Below are positions 9,517 to 18,381 of a stretch of DNA of 64,000 nt, piece by piece (position 1 is the first letter of the stretch; every line of letters begins with the position of its first letter). The position numbers and the translations under genes are program-made. The notes below the pieces were generated by a model. The model saw only the letters and a program-made list of their open reading frames with translations, ran no database searches and had not been told where the DNA came from. This DNA is from Lysinibacillus pakistanensis. GTDB taxonomy: Bacteria > Bacillota > Bacilli > Bacillales_A > Planococcaceae. Where the stretch lies: assembly GCF_030123245.1 (NCBI RefSeq), contig NZ_CP126101.1:308501-372500 (forward strand), given 5' to 3'.

Positions 9517-9745
9517 ATTTATACCCCTTTTCATTTATTTACAACTATATACTGAGAATAAAGGAATAAGTTTCGATTGTTAAGTAGAAGAATGAAGTTT
9601 TTTAAGTGTACCTATTATTAAGAATTTTATCGAGCGGACTCGATAAAAAAATTGAGAGTATTCTTGTACAAAGACGTATTTGATAACATGTTCATTTTAA
9701 AATTTTCATACTATATTTACATGCTAAGTCCCGGAGGGGGGTTGT

Positions 9746-10318
9746 ATGTATTTTTTTACGAAAGGCCTGGTTATCCTTATAGGAAGTACTGCTGTATCGT
9801 TAGGAATTAATTTATTCTTAACGCCCTATCAAATTTTAGATGGGGGCGTTGTAGGAATAGCACTTATTTTATACTATTTGTACAAGTTAAAAATCGGATT
9901 AATGATTATCATCATTAGTATTCCGATTTTTATAATAGCTTGGTATAAATATAGAGCGTATTTTTACAATAGTATACATGGATTAATTGCCTCTTCACTT
10001 ATTATTGATTTATTGAAGCCTGTTCGCAATCTAATTCAAATAGAAGCCATCTATAGTGCCATATTAGGTGGGATTCTTATGGGGTTTGGGATAGGTTTAA
10101 TGCTTAGATTTCAGACAAGCACTGGCGGTACAGATTTAATTGCGCAGTTCATATGCGATAAAACTGGCATTAATGTAGGGATTCTTATATTTATGATTGA
10201 TTCCATTGTTATCGTTGTAGGAGGGTTCCTTTTATCATCTAGTACACTGATGCTGTCCATTATCACAGTATTTGTTGTCGGCATTACTACCAGCTTAATG
10301 ACTAGTCAGCCAAAATAA
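9746..10318 (+). CDS. YitT family membrane protein
   Basis: The 190-residue integral membrane protein has about five hydrophobic segments. The N-terminal motif NLFLTPYQILDGGVVGIALI and the later GIGLMLRFQTSTGGTDLIAQ are conserved in the YitT/DUF161 family. Family members of about 280 residues usually also carry a soluble C-terminal DUF2179 domain, which is absent here, so this is a short form. The function is unknown. A very strong ribosome binding site (GGAGGGGGG) precedes the ATG. A terminator follows directly after the stop. Confidence 0.85.
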   Translation: MYFFTKGLVILIGSTAVSLGINLFLTPYQILDGGVVGIALILYYLYKLKIGLMIIIISIPIFIIAWYKYRAYFYNSIHGLIASSLIIDLLKPVRNLIQIEAIYSAILGGILMGFGIGLMLRFQTSTGGTDLIAQFICDKTGINVGILIFMIDSIVIVVGGFLLSSSTLMLSIITVFVVGITTSLMTSQPK

Positions 10319-10319
10319 A

Positions 10320-10350
10320 AAAATAGCTTCAGTAAGACTGAAACTATTTT
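10320..10350. terminator. bidirectional terminator
   Basis: A 13-bp stem with one C/A mismatch (10320-10332 with 10338-10350) lies between the YitT and EamA genes, with A- and T-rich edges. Confidence 0.8.
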
Positions 10351-10357
10351 AAAGTTC

Positions 10358-11239
10358 TCAGCGAGAGCTTTTCATCATTCTTTTTTTTGGATGAGCGGGT
10401 TTGACCTCCGCAATTAATATAGCAAGCAAAATTAGTATCGCACCTACAACCATGCGACCTGTTAATACCTCATGTAAAAATATGACTGACAATACCATAC
10501 CGAAAAAGGATTCTGTCGACAAGATAATTGCAGCCTTTGTAGCAGAAGTATATTGATTTGCCACATTTTGAAATAGATAGGCAAGGGTAGTTGAAAAAAT
10601 AGCTAAGTATATAATGGAATAAATAGCTTCTTTTTCAAGTGTAGTAGGGATGTCACCTTGACTGGCTACAACCAGAATACCTAATAATGATGCTGTGATA
10701 AATTGAATAATTGTCAGGGCAATGGCATCTTCCTTTTGGACAAAGAGGTTTGTACAGAAAATATCAAAGGCAAATGCAACAGCACATGCTAAGGAAAGTG
10801 CGTCTCCTATATTCATTGTCAATGAGCCCTGTAGTGATAAAAAACCGATTCCGACAATAGCCATAATTGAACCAATAATTTCATAGCCATCTATACGACG
10901 TTTGTAAACGGCATATGCGATTAATGGAACAACAATAACATTGACTGCTGTTAAAAAGGCATTTTTAGATGGGGTTGTATATTGTAAACCAACAGTCTGA
11001 AGTGCAAAGGCAATGTACAATATGGTGCCTAATATAATCCCTTTCCAAATTACTGATTTTGAAGCTTTTTTTAATCTGTAGCCAAATATTGTTGTTAGTA
11101 TAATGGCAGCTAATATAAATCTCCCTGCCATTACTTGATAAGCTGTTAAATATTCTAAAGCGATAGCTGTTATAACAAATCCGCTACCCCAAACGATAGC
11201 TGTAACTAAAAGCATACCGTCAGCCATATATTGTTTCAT
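10358..11239 (-). CDS. EamA family (DMT) transporter
   Basis: The 293-residue protein has ten predicted membrane segments arranged as two EamA repeats. GSGFVITAIALEYLTAYQVMAGRF is in the first repeat, and FSTTLAYLFQNVANQYTSATKAA starts the second-half signature. Such proteins export small metabolites, often amino acids or their derivatives. The substrate cannot be told from sequence. The basic tail (KPAHPKKRMMKSS) is likely cytoplasmic. AGGAGG stands about six bases before the ATG. It is an isolated gene. Confidence 0.88.
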   Translation of the reverse strand: MKQYMADGMLLVTAIVWGSGFVITAIALEYLTAYQVMAGRFILAAIILTTIFGYRLKKASKSVIWKGIILGTILYIAFALQTVGLQYTTPSKNAFLTAVNVIVVPLIAYAVYKRRIDGYEIIGSIMAIVGIGFLSLQGSLTMNIGDALSLACAVAFAFDIFCTNLFVQKEDAIALTIIQFITASLLGILVVASQGDIPTTLEKEAIYSIIYLAIFSTTLAYLFQNVANQYTSATKAAIILSTESFFGMVLSVIFLHEVLTGRMVVGAILILLAILIAEVKPAHPKKRMMKSSR

Positions 11240-11345
11240 CTTTCTTCCTCCTAACTTTACTAGAATAGCATGAGAGGGAGAAAATTATTTTGATTTTAAT
11301 TCTAAATTTTCAGGCGTTTCTTTGTACTTATTCCAAAGCTGCTAA

Positions 11346-12503
11346 TTAATCATTCATTTTGCTATGTAATAAGTACAATTTAACGGCTGCTGCCAGACGT
11401 TCATAGAAAACATACTCATTCTCCATAGGTGCTAATAGCTGACGAATTTTTGCCATTCGATAGCGAATAGTGTTTGGGTGGCAAAAATGAGCAACCGCCA
11501 CTTCTTTGATATTCCCTTTTTTTCTAATATAGGTAATGGCGGTTTTAATTAAATCTGGATCAGCCTTTTCCTCAAGTATGGGGCCAAGATAGCTATTCAC
11601 ATAGTCCATAGCAAATTTAGCGTCCTTACGGTGTAATTCAATTAACAAACAGTCTGATGCAAGGGTTTGGTACTGACGATGAGGAATTGCTTCGATTTCA
11701 GCCATGATGCGTGCGTAGTAAGCCTCACGAACAGCAATGGCTAGTTCCTGTTGAGCTACATGACAACTGCTATAGCCAAAGGTCAATGGTTTAGTTGAAA
11801 TGGCATACATCCCTAACCATTCATTTAGAAATTTTTCAAATTGAAACTGCTCAGATGAATGAGTAAATAAAATAAAGAGACTCTGTTTATAAGAGCAAAT
11901 CATTCCAGATTTCATTAGGGGCTCTAATTGAAATAGGGGTTGCATCCATTGATTATCAACATAATCTTTTACTTGAATATTGGCGACAAATACATATTTA
12001 TCAAAGGGTTTATTGATTTGCTGTAAGAAGGATTTGATTTGTTCATCGGGGACATCCTCCTCGATAAGACGTCTCATCATCGTCTCTAAAAAAAATGAAT
12101 AATCCTGTGTTTTTGCATAGGCCATCGTCTCTAAAATGATTTTTTCGAAAAATTCATCTCCCCCAAATCGTAATATTGGGAAATTGTTTTTATCTGCATA
12201 CATTAAAACTTCCTCTGGTAAATCTTCATAGATTACAGGCTTATAAGCTAAAGCACTTGCCCCGAGCTCAATAAGATTTTTCACTGCATTCAATAAATAT
12301 TCCGGCTGTTGCTTAGCAAATAATAAGCTGCTTAACACAACACTATTTGGTGTAAAAATCGTGTCACGCACAGTTTGAATATCAGGTGAAAATTCAAAGT
12401 CTAGAATTTCAACATTTTGAACTGATTTATGTAATCCATTGCGACCAGCAACGACTGTAAAATCTTTTGTAATAGGTAGTTGTAAAAAGTTCTCCACGTT
12501 CAT
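11346..12503 (-). CDS. PucR family transcriptional regulator
   Basis: The 385-residue protein has an N-terminal PucR-type sensory domain (VENFLQLPITKDFTVVAG, about residues 2-120), a middle GGDEF-like CdaR region and a C-terminal helix-turn-helix (VAVAHFCHPNTIRYRMAKIRQLL). PucR proteins control purine or other nitrogen-compound catabolism. The ATG at 12503 gives the usual family N-terminus. An in-frame TTG at 12518 is possible, but the AAAGG site abuts it directly. It lies downstream of and parallel to the amidase gene, separated by a terminator. Control of that amidase operon is plausible but inferred. Confidence 0.88.
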   Translation of the reverse strand: MNVENFLQLPITKDFTVVAGRNGLHKSVQNVEILDFEFSPDIQTVRDTIFTPNSVVLSSLLFAKQQPEYLLNAVKNLIELGASALAYKPVIYEDLPEEVLMYADKNNFPILRFGGDEFFEKIILETMAYAKTQDYSFFLETMMRRLIEEDVPDEQIKSFLQQINKPFDKYVFVANIQVKDYVDNQWMQPLFQLEPLMKSGMICSYKQSLFILFTHSSEQFQFEKFLNEWLGMYAISTKPLTFGYSSCHVAQQELAIAVREAYYARIMAEIEAIPHRQYQTLASDCLLIELHRKDAKFAMDYVNSYLGPILEEKADPDLIKTAITYIRKKGNIKEVAVAHFCHPNTIRYRMAKIRQLLAPMENEYVFYERLAAAVKLYLLHSKMND

Positions 12504-12606
12504 AAGGATATCAAGCAACCTTTCTTGAGATTGAGCTTCTACTACTTATTATAAAAGTAATTGTCAATAAAATTCTATTAGTATTGATGAATCACAGATT
12601 TCAACG

Positions 12607-12641
12607 AAAAAAATCTGCTGACGATTACAATCAGCAGATTT
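12607..12641 (-). terminator. terminator of the amidase operon
   Basis: A perfect 11-bp stem (12611-12621 with 12631-12641) is followed by a T run on the minus strand. It lies 20 bases beyond the amidase stop. Confidence 0.88.
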
Positions 12642-12660
12642 CTATTAAAATATTTAATGC

Positions 12661-14079
12661 TTAAAGGTTTGCAAAAATATTAGGCTTTCTATTTTTCAGT
12701 GGATTTGTTTGCTCAATTGCATAGCCAACATTCAGAATAAGACCTTCTTTAAAGGCAGGTCCTATGATTTGTAGGCCTACTGGTAAATTGTCTTTAAAGC
12801 CACAAGGGACGGAAAGGGCAGGTAATCCTGTTAAGTTACTTGGGCCTGTAAAACGAATGATATTGTCAATTAAATCAACCTTTTCACCATTTAAAGTGGC
12901 AAAATTATCACCGATAGTACTAGCCACTACAGGCAATGTAGGTGATATTAATACATCTACCTGATTAAATATTTGTGAAAACTCTTGTTTAATTTGTCGA
13001 CGCACTTGCTGAGCCTGCAAGTAATCCACTGCAGATGGTAATTCACCTAGCTCAAATAACAGACGGATATCATCACCAAAATCCTGTGGTCTGCTTTGTA
13101 AATCTGAATGATGGATGGCTGCAGCCTCTGAAAGGGAAGTAACCAGCTCAGCCCATTCAGCATATTGCAGGGAAGGGATACGAACAGTTTCAACTTTTGC
13201 ACCCTGATCCACTAAGCTTTGAATACTTGCTCGCACAGCCTTTTCTACATCTGAATCAACGCGATTAAAGAAATAATCTTCGTTGATTCCAATAACTAAA
13301 CCTTTTACATCGCCTGTGATTTGCTGGCTGTAATTCTCAGTTTTGACATCTACACAAGTAGGGTCTCTATGGTCAAAACCGGCGATAATTTCTAGCATAC
13401 CTGCCGCATCTTTGACTGTCTTAGTCATAGGTCCAATATGATCTAAGCTCCAGGCAAGCGGGTAGCAGCCATACTTACTTACACGTCCATGGGTAGGCTT
13501 TAAGCCAACAATTCCACAGGCTGATGAAGGAATTCGAATAGAGCCAGCAGTATCAGTACCTAATGAGGCAACACTAGCTCCTGCTGCTACTGCTGCACCA
13601 GAGCCACCACTAGAGCCTCCTGGAATCTTCTCTAAGTTCCAAGGGTTGCGAACAGGTCCATAATGGGGGTTATTATTAGTAATCCCCCAAGCATATTCAT
13701 GCATGCTTAATTTTCCTGTAAAAATCACACCAGCATCACGAAGCTTTTCTACGACAGTCGCGTCATAGCCAGATACGAAATCTTTATGAATCTTGGAAGA
13801 CATCGTTGTAATTTTATCTTTAAAATACAGATTATCTTTTAAAGCCATTGGAATCCCGTGGTACATTCCACGGTACTGTCCGTTTAAAATCTCTTTTTCT
13901 ACAATTTGTGCCTGTGCTAAGGCCTCTTCACGGTAAAATGCCATATATGCGTTAATCTTTGGCTGACTTTCTTCTGCAAAATCTAAGATTGATTTCGTCA
14001 ATTCCACGGGAGAAAGTTTTTTAGCCTCCAGTAAAGGTGCCAGCTCTTCAACAGACTTTAAATGTAAATCAGTTGTCAA
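12661..14079 (-). CDS. amidase signature family hydrolase (GatA-like)
   Basis: The protein has about 472 residues. The amidase Ser-cisSer-Lys triad is visible: Lys in GIPMALKDN, cis-Ser in PGGSSGGSGAAVAAG and nucleophilic Ser in GTDTAGSIRIPSS. It probably hydrolyses a small amide or carbamoyl compound. A TTG at 14079 is chosen as the start because GGAGGTG lies six bases before it, and the further upstream frame would run into the preceding gene. The start overlaps the end of a 61-residue ORF by 11 bases. No gatB or gatC is nearby, so a role in tRNA amidation is unlikely. Confidence 0.9.
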   Translation of the reverse strand: MTTDLHLKSVEELAPLLEAKKLSPVELTKSILDFAEESQPKINAYMAFYREEALAQAQIVEKEILNGQYRGMYHGIPMALKDNLYFKDKITTMSSKIHKDFVSGYDATVVEKLRDAGVIFTGKLSMHEYAWGITNNNPHYGPVRNPWNLEKIPGGSSGGSGAAVAAGASVASLGTDTAGSIRIPSSACGIVGLKPTHGRVSKYGCYPLAWSLDHIGPMTKTVKDAAGMLEIIAGFDHRDPTCVDVKTENYSQQITGDVKGLVIGINEDYFFNRVDSDVEKAVRASIQSLVDQGAKVETVRIPSLQYAEWAELVTSLSEAAAIHHSDLQSRPQDFGDDIRLLFELGELPSAVDYLQAQQVRRQIKQEFSQIFNQVDVLISPTLPVVASTIGDNFATLNGEKVDLIDNIIRFTGPSNLTGLPALSVPCGFKDNLPVGLQIIGPAFKEGLILNVGYAIEQTNPLKNRKPNIFANL

Positions 14080-14254
14080 TATGATCACCTCCAGGGAGAT
14101 TACGGATAGCAATATCAGCGTCATCGATAGCGATTCCCTCTAAATTACCTCGAAGCGACTGCATGCCTTCCCACCGTATTTTTAATTGTTCAAGGTGTTC
14201 AGATTTTGGTGTAATTCCTTTGTTCTCCAATATTTGTTGAATAGACAAGCTCAT
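14069..14254 (-). CDS. small protein co-encoded with the amidase
   Basis: The 61-residue soluble protein contains LKIRWEGMQSLRGNLEGIAI followed by DDADIAIRNLPGGDHID. GGGAGG lies nine bases before its ATG, and its stop overlaps the amidase start by 11 bases, so the pair is coupled. Size and position recall GatC/AtzG-type small subunits that stabilise amidase-family partners. There is no clear sequence proof of that relationship, so this is a hypothesis. The protein has no signal peptide or membrane segment. Confidence 0.75.
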   Translation of the reverse strand: MSLSIQQILENKGITPKSEHLEQLKIRWEGMQSLRGNLEGIAIDDADIAIRNLPGGDHIDN

Positions 14255-14575
14255 TAACAGGATCCTCCCTTGGAAAAAAGTTTTTATCTAAATAGGTTTC
14301 CCTACTAAGAACAAATTTTTATAAAAGTTAATAAAATACTATTATTACAAGCATACACTAATTATGAAATATATCAAAATTATATTTGAATAGTTTGTAT
14401 ATTGCGAAAAATGTACTATGGTTAAAAATAATTAAAAAAGCTTACTTTTAAGAGAGCAATGAGTTTGTTTGATAGAAATCTAGTGCTTGGGCTACCTCTT
14501 TTTACATCCTGTTCACAGTACATTTACAATAAAGGGGTACAATAGATCATAATAACCAATTTAAGAGGTGCAAGA
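14255..14575. other. divergent intergenic region, AT-rich
   Basis: These 321 bases separate the divergent amidase operon and EAL gene. They are strongly AT-rich and must contain promoters for both, but no box pair with good spacing stands out. No further ORF or hairpin was noted. Confidence 0.5.
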
Positions 14576-15457
14576 ATGGAGTCTGTTGTGAGACAAAGCA
14601 TAAAAACTAGTAATGTATTTTCTTATTTGAAGCATCTATACGAGCAGCATCAAAACAATACATTGTTTATAAAACGTTTAAAGGCATTAAAGCAAATTAT
14701 TCAAGAAAATGCTTTACATACTTATTTTCAACCAATTGTTGATATTCAGACTATGCAGACATTGGGGTTTGAAGCGCTAAATCGTCCAGAGCCTTCTCAA
14801 CTGTTTTCAAATGTCGATCAGTTTTATGAATTCGTTGGACAGACTGACTGTGTTTTTTTATTTGAATGCTTTTGTCGTAACCTTTCATTGCAACGTTTTA
14901 AAGAGAGATTACCCGAAGATTTGATAAATAGAGATTTTTTAGTTTTTCTAAATATACACCCGAATGTACTACTAGATAAGAAATATCATAGTGGTGAAAC
15001 CTTGCAATTGTTAAAGGAGTTGGGAATTAAACCGCAGCAGGTTGTATTTGAGCTTACAGAGCGTAGTGCAGTGGTAGATTTTGTAGAGTTTGAACGTGTG
15101 TTATCACATTATCGATCACAGGGCTATAGAATTGCAGTGGATGATATGGGTTCAGGCTATAACAGCCTAAAAACACTTATTTATTTAAAGCCCGAATTTA
15201 TTAAGCTAGACCGCTCATTAATTCAATTTATCGATCAAAATAGTGAACAGCAGCAGCTTGTGACATTGTTGATGGGATATGCAGAGCAGGTAGAAACAAA
15301 AATTATTGCAGAGGGTATAGAGCGGCAAGAGGAGCTTGAATATTTGCATAAAATAGGTATTCATTATGCCCAAGGATATGCGATAGGAAAGCCCGCAAAG
15401 GAAATACATTTGGGGGAAATAAGGATGGGTGACCATGAAGATAGGGGAAGTCATTGA
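14576..15457 (+). CDS. EAL domain c-di-GMP phosphodiesterase
   Basis: The 293-residue cytoplasmic protein is one EAL domain after a helical lead of about 40 residues. The key motifs are kept: FEALNRP (signature), FLNIHP, ELTER, DDMGSG (metal/catalytic loop), KLD, AEGIE and AQGYAIGKP. It is therefore probably active in hydrolysing c-di-GMP. The gene runs on into a CBS-GGDEF gene, whose start lies inside its last codons. Together they reproduce the EAL-CBS-GGDEF order known as a single polypeptide in other bacteria. Confidence 0.9.
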   Translation: MESVVRQSIKTSNVFSYLKHLYEQHQNNTLFIKRLKALKQIIQENALHTYFQPIVDIQTMQTLGFEALNRPEPSQLFSNVDQFYEFVGQTDCVFLFECFCRNLSLQRFKERLPEDLINRDFLVFLNIHPNVLLDKKYHSGETLQLLKELGIKPQQVVFELTERSAVVDFVEFERVLSHYRSQGYRIAVDDMGSGYNSLKTLIYLKPEFIKLDRSLIQFIDQNSEQQQLVTLLMGYAEQVETKIIAEGIERQEELEYLHKIGIHYAQGYAIGKPAKEIHLGEIRMGDHEDRGSH

Positions 15458-16391
15458 AACTGTTCCTTGTATTGATGAATTTGTGAAAAACAGAGAGGTG
15501 GATTTACTGTTTACAAGTAATCTATCGTTGCGAAGTGTTGTTGTTGTCAGAGATGAGAGACCAATTGGGCATATTACACGCACACATTTCTATCAAAAAA
15601 TTGGTACACGTTATGGCTATAATTTATTTATGGGACGTCAAAACCAACTTGTTATTAAGGACAATCCTTTAATGGTAGAACATCATGCACCTATTACTGA
15701 AGTTAGCACAGTCGCAATGAGTAGACCTCCAGAAGATTTATATGATGATGTTATAGTTACACGAAATGGTATATATGTTGGGGTAGTTAGCATTCGCGAA
15801 CTATTACTAAAGCTTGTAGATACCCAAGTAGCTATTGCAAGCTTCTTAAATCCATTAAGTAGCCTTCCAGGTAATAAATTAATTGATGAAAAACTAGAAG
15901 AAGCGTTGTTATTACCACAATATAGCTTAATCTATTTCGATTTAGACCATTTTAAAACCTATAATGACACGTACGGTTTTAATAAAGGAGATAAAATTCT
16001 ACTATATTTAACAGATATTTTGAAAAGAAATATCGTTGGTGTAGAAGATTTTTTAGGGCATATTGGAGGAGATGATTTTGTCGCAATTCTCCCTCATTTT
16101 GATACTCTTCCTATTTGCGAAAAAATTATAAATGAGTTTGATGCTAAAATTTTAAACTTCTATAACCCAGAGGATTTAGCTACATTACAGTTTCATAATA
16201 GAATGGGGAAGCTAGAGCCCTTTAGATGTACATCTCTATCAATCGCGGTGATTACCAATCAAAATCAACAATTCACCTCTGTCGAGCAATTGTCAGATGC
16301 TGTGACACGTGTAAAAAAACAATGCAAAAAGATTTCTGGAAGCTGTTATTTAATTAATGAATACAAAAAAGAAACCTACCTCATTCATTAA
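15435..16391 (+). CDS. CBS-pair and GGDEF domain protein
   Basis: The 318-residue protein has an N-terminal tandem CBS region (about residues 1-135; note PIGHITRTHFYQKIGTRYGY and GVVSIRELL) and a C-terminal GGDEF domain (YFDLDHFKTYNDTYGFNKGD, then HIGGDDFVAIL). The signature is GGDDF, not GGDEF or GGEEF, and the upstream inhibitory-site position reads GVED instead of RxxD, so product inhibition is probably lost. The start is the ATG at 15435, with AAGG ten bases before it; an in-frame GTG at 15429 is an alternative. It overlaps the EAL gene by 23 bases. CBS domains may sense adenine nucleotides. Confidence 0.88.
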   Translation: MKIGEVIETVPCIDEFVKNREVDLLFTSNLSLRSVVVVRDERPIGHITRTHFYQKIGTRYGYNLFMGRQNQLVIKDNPLMVEHHAPITEVSTVAMSRPPEDLYDDVIVTRNGIYVGVVSIRELLLKLVDTQVAIASFLNPLSSLPGNKLIDEKLEEALLLPQYSLIYFDLDHFKTYNDTYGFNKGDKILLYLTDILKRNIVGVEDFLGHIGGDDFVAILPHFDTLPICEKIINEFDAKILNFYNPEDLATLQFHNRMGKLEPFRCTSLSIAVITNQNQQFTSVEQLSDAVTRVKKQCKKISGSCYLINEYKKETYLIH

Positions 16392-16402
16392 TTGGTCCGC
16401 AC

Positions 16403-16434
16403 CCAAAAGTTAGAGCTAACAAACTAACTTTTGG
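16403..16434 (+). terminator. hairpin at IS-remnant end, probable terminator
   Basis: A perfect 11-bp stem (CCAAAAGTTAG/CTAACTTTTGG, 10-base loop) is followed after four bases by five T. It lies 11 bases past the GGDEF gene. The TGGTCCGCACCCAAAAGTTAG sequence resembles the end of IS150/IS3-type elements, so it may be a leftover IS end now acting as a terminator. Confidence 0.7.
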
Positions 16435-16445
16435 AGTGTTTTTGT

Positions 16446-16593
16446 ATGGCAAAATATAGCGAAGAAATTAAAGATGATAAAAGAGTATCTTGAGGTTAAT
16501 CTAGGATACCACTTACTTACTCAAAAATATCCTCTGTCCGTGCGAAGCTGGGTTCGTAACTATAAAGAATTAGGCATGAAGGACTTTCTGTAA
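16446..16593 (+). pseudogene. IS3-family (IS150-like) orfA remnant, frameshifted
   Basis: The first frame reads MAKYSEEIK. A +1 shift then gives IKEYLEVNLGYHLLTQKYPL, SVRSWVRNYKELGMKDF and a stop. This is the N-terminal helix-turn-helix part of an IS150-like OrfA. The rest of the transposase and the right end are missing, so the element is dead. It lies directly after the IS-end-like hairpin. Confidence 0.75.
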
Positions 16594-16833
16594 AAACGAC
16601 ATTTATTCTGTTCAATTCAATTTGAATGTATTACATTTTATATTTCTTTCCTATTATTACTCCACTACCAGTCATAACCACTACTTTATCTTGTATTCTC
16701 TATATAAAGAACTTTTTCCCAAAGCAAAAAGATTTAACGTTAAACTAAATTTATTATATTTCGTGTTTGGGGCATAATCAAAGACAAGGAATCGCTTTCA
16801 TTTTAGGAAATTATTAATCTGAATAAAACATAC
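16594..16833. other. intergenic, nothing recognised
   Basis: These 240 AT-rich bases lie between the IS remnant and the tcyP promoter. No ORF, repeat or stable hairpin was identified. Confidence 0.5.
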
Positions 16834-16862
16834 TTGAATTATAGGGATTATGGGTATATAAT
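16834..16862 (+). promoter_or_regulatory. sigma-A promoter of tcyP
   Basis: TTGAAT and a perfect TATAAT are spaced by 17 bases, 40 bases before the tcyP start. Confidence 0.78.
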
Positions 16863-16902
16863 TCGATTTACATCATAATTAAGCATCTTAGGAGGATTTC
16901 CA

Positions 16903-18297
16903 TTGTCTACATTACAAATAATTCTTAACGTAGCCGTTTTGCTCGTGTTCGTTGGAATTTTATATTTTATGAACAAAAAACACGTTAAGTTTTCAAATCG
17001 TGTTTTTACAGGTTTAGGTCTAGGAATTGCACTTGGTCTTGGACTTCACTTAATTTATGGTATCGATTCTGAGATATTGGCTAAAACGACTTCTTGGTAC
17101 AATATTATCGGTACGGGTTATGTGAAATTACTACAAATGGTTGCTATGCCATTAGTATTTATTTCAATTTTAATCGCCTTTACAAAAATGAAGGTGGGTA
17201 AAAATTTTGGTAAAATGGCTGCACTCATTTTAGCCATTTTAATTGGTACGACGGCTGTATCAGCAGCAGTAGGTATTTTATCAGCAACTGTATTTGATTT
17301 AGATGCATCACAAATTATGCAAGGTGATGCTGAAACTGAGCGTGGCGCATATATCGAAGAAAAAACTTCCGGATTAGCTGCACCAGATTTACCAACGCAA
17401 ATTATTGAGCTGTTCCCAGCAAACCCATTCCTTGATTTAACAGGAGCTCGTTCAACATCTACGATTGCCGTCGTAATTTTTTCAGCTTTCTTAGGCTTTG
17501 CCTATTTACGTGTAGCACGTAAGGATGAAGCGATGGGTGCAACGATTAAGAAGGGTCTAGATGCCATCTATGCATTAGTAATGGGTGTTGTAACAATCGT
17601 TTTACGTTTAACACCATACGGTATCCTTGCCATTATGGCACGTACAGTAGCAACATCTGATTTTGGGGCAATTTATAATTTGGGTAAATTTGTCATTGCA
17701 TCCTATGCAGCACTATTTATTGTGTTAATAGTACACTTATTAATCTTAACATTAAGTGGTTTAAATCCCTTTACGTATTTAAAAAAATCTGCGGAAACAC
17801 TATTATTTGCCTTTACATCGCGTTCAAGTGCTGGTACTTTGCCAATGAACATTAAAACGCAAACTGGCCGTCTAGGTGTACCAGAGGGAATTGCGAACTT
17901 CTCAGGTTCATTTGGTTTATCGATTGGTCAAAATGGCTGTGCTGGTGTCTATCCTGCGATGCTAGCCATCATGATTGCGCCTACTGTTGGCATTAATCCA
18001 CTTGATCCAGTGTTCATCATTACTGTGATTGCAGTAGTGGCAATTAGTTCATTTGGTGTAGCTGGTGTTGGTGGAGGTGCAACATTTGCAGCAATTCTAG
18101 TCTTATCAGCACTTGATTTACCAGTTGCGCTTGCAGGTATTTTAATCTCTGTTGAGCCATTAATCGACATGGGTCGTACTGCGCTAAATGTAAGTGGTTC
18201 TATGACAGCGGGTGTAACAACTGCACGTGTAACCAAAGAATTGGACACAGACATGTACAATAATAAAGAATTAGGTGCCCAAGTATCAGACCTATAA
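16903..18297 (+). CDS. tcyP: L-cystine uptake transporter TcyP
   Basis: The 464-residue member of the dicarboxylate/amino acid:cation symporter family has 8-10 membrane segments and two re-entrant loops. FTSRSSAGTLPMNIKT and the late LIDMGRTALNVSGS segment are the serine-rich and substrate/cation motifs. Overall features match TcyP/YhcL (Na+/H+ cystine symport). The start is TTG at 16903, supported by AGGAGG seven bases upstream. It is monocistronic, with a clear promoter and terminator. In Bacillus the orthologue is under CymR sulfur control; no CymR site was identified here. Confidence 0.92.
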   Translation: MSTLQIILNVAVLLVFVGILYFMNKKHVKFSNRVFTGLGLGIALGLGLHLIYGIDSEILAKTTSWYNIIGTGYVKLLQMVAMPLVFISILIAFTKMKVGKNFGKMAALILAILIGTTAVSAAVGILSATVFDLDASQIMQGDAETERGAYIEEKTSGLAAPDLPTQIIELFPANPFLDLTGARSTSTIAVVIFSAFLGFAYLRVARKDEAMGATIKKGLDAIYALVMGVVTIVLRLTPYGILAIMARTVATSDFGAIYNLGKFVIASYAALFIVLIVHLLILTLSGLNPFTYLKKSAETLLFAFTSRSSAGTLPMNIKTQTGRLGVPEGIANFSGSFGLSIGQNGCAGVYPAMLAIMIAPTVGINPLDPVFIITVIAVVAISSFGVAGVGGGATFAAILVLSALDLPVALAGILISVEPLIDMGRTALNVSGSMTAGVTTARVTKELDTDMYNNKELGAQVSDL

Positions 18298-18306
18298 AAA
18301 ATTAAG

Positions 18307-18341
18307 AAGGAGCTATTCTCTATTGAGAGTAGCTCCTTTTT
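18307..18341 (+). terminator. terminator of tcyP
   Basis: The stem AAGGAGCTATTCTC/GAGAGTAGCTCCTT (14 bp, one wobble, 4-base loop) is followed by five T. Confidence 0.93.
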
Positions 18342-18381
18342 AACTGCTTTTGAATAGCCATTGTTTTTAATAATTGGGCAT

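Noticed and set aside
9620..9660. Hairpin TTATCGAG/CTCGATAA between DUF2252 and YitT genes
   Set aside because: No T run follows on either strand in a useful position, so it is not called a terminator. It could be an operator but there is no support.
12661..14124. Longer amidase frame starting at 14124
   Set aside because: The added N-terminus is hydrophobic junk inside the small upstream gene. The TTG at 14079 has a near-perfect ribosome binding site.
16441..16600. Active insertion sequence
   Set aside because: Only the frameshifted start of orfA and one end-like sequence are present; no orfB, right end or target duplication was found.
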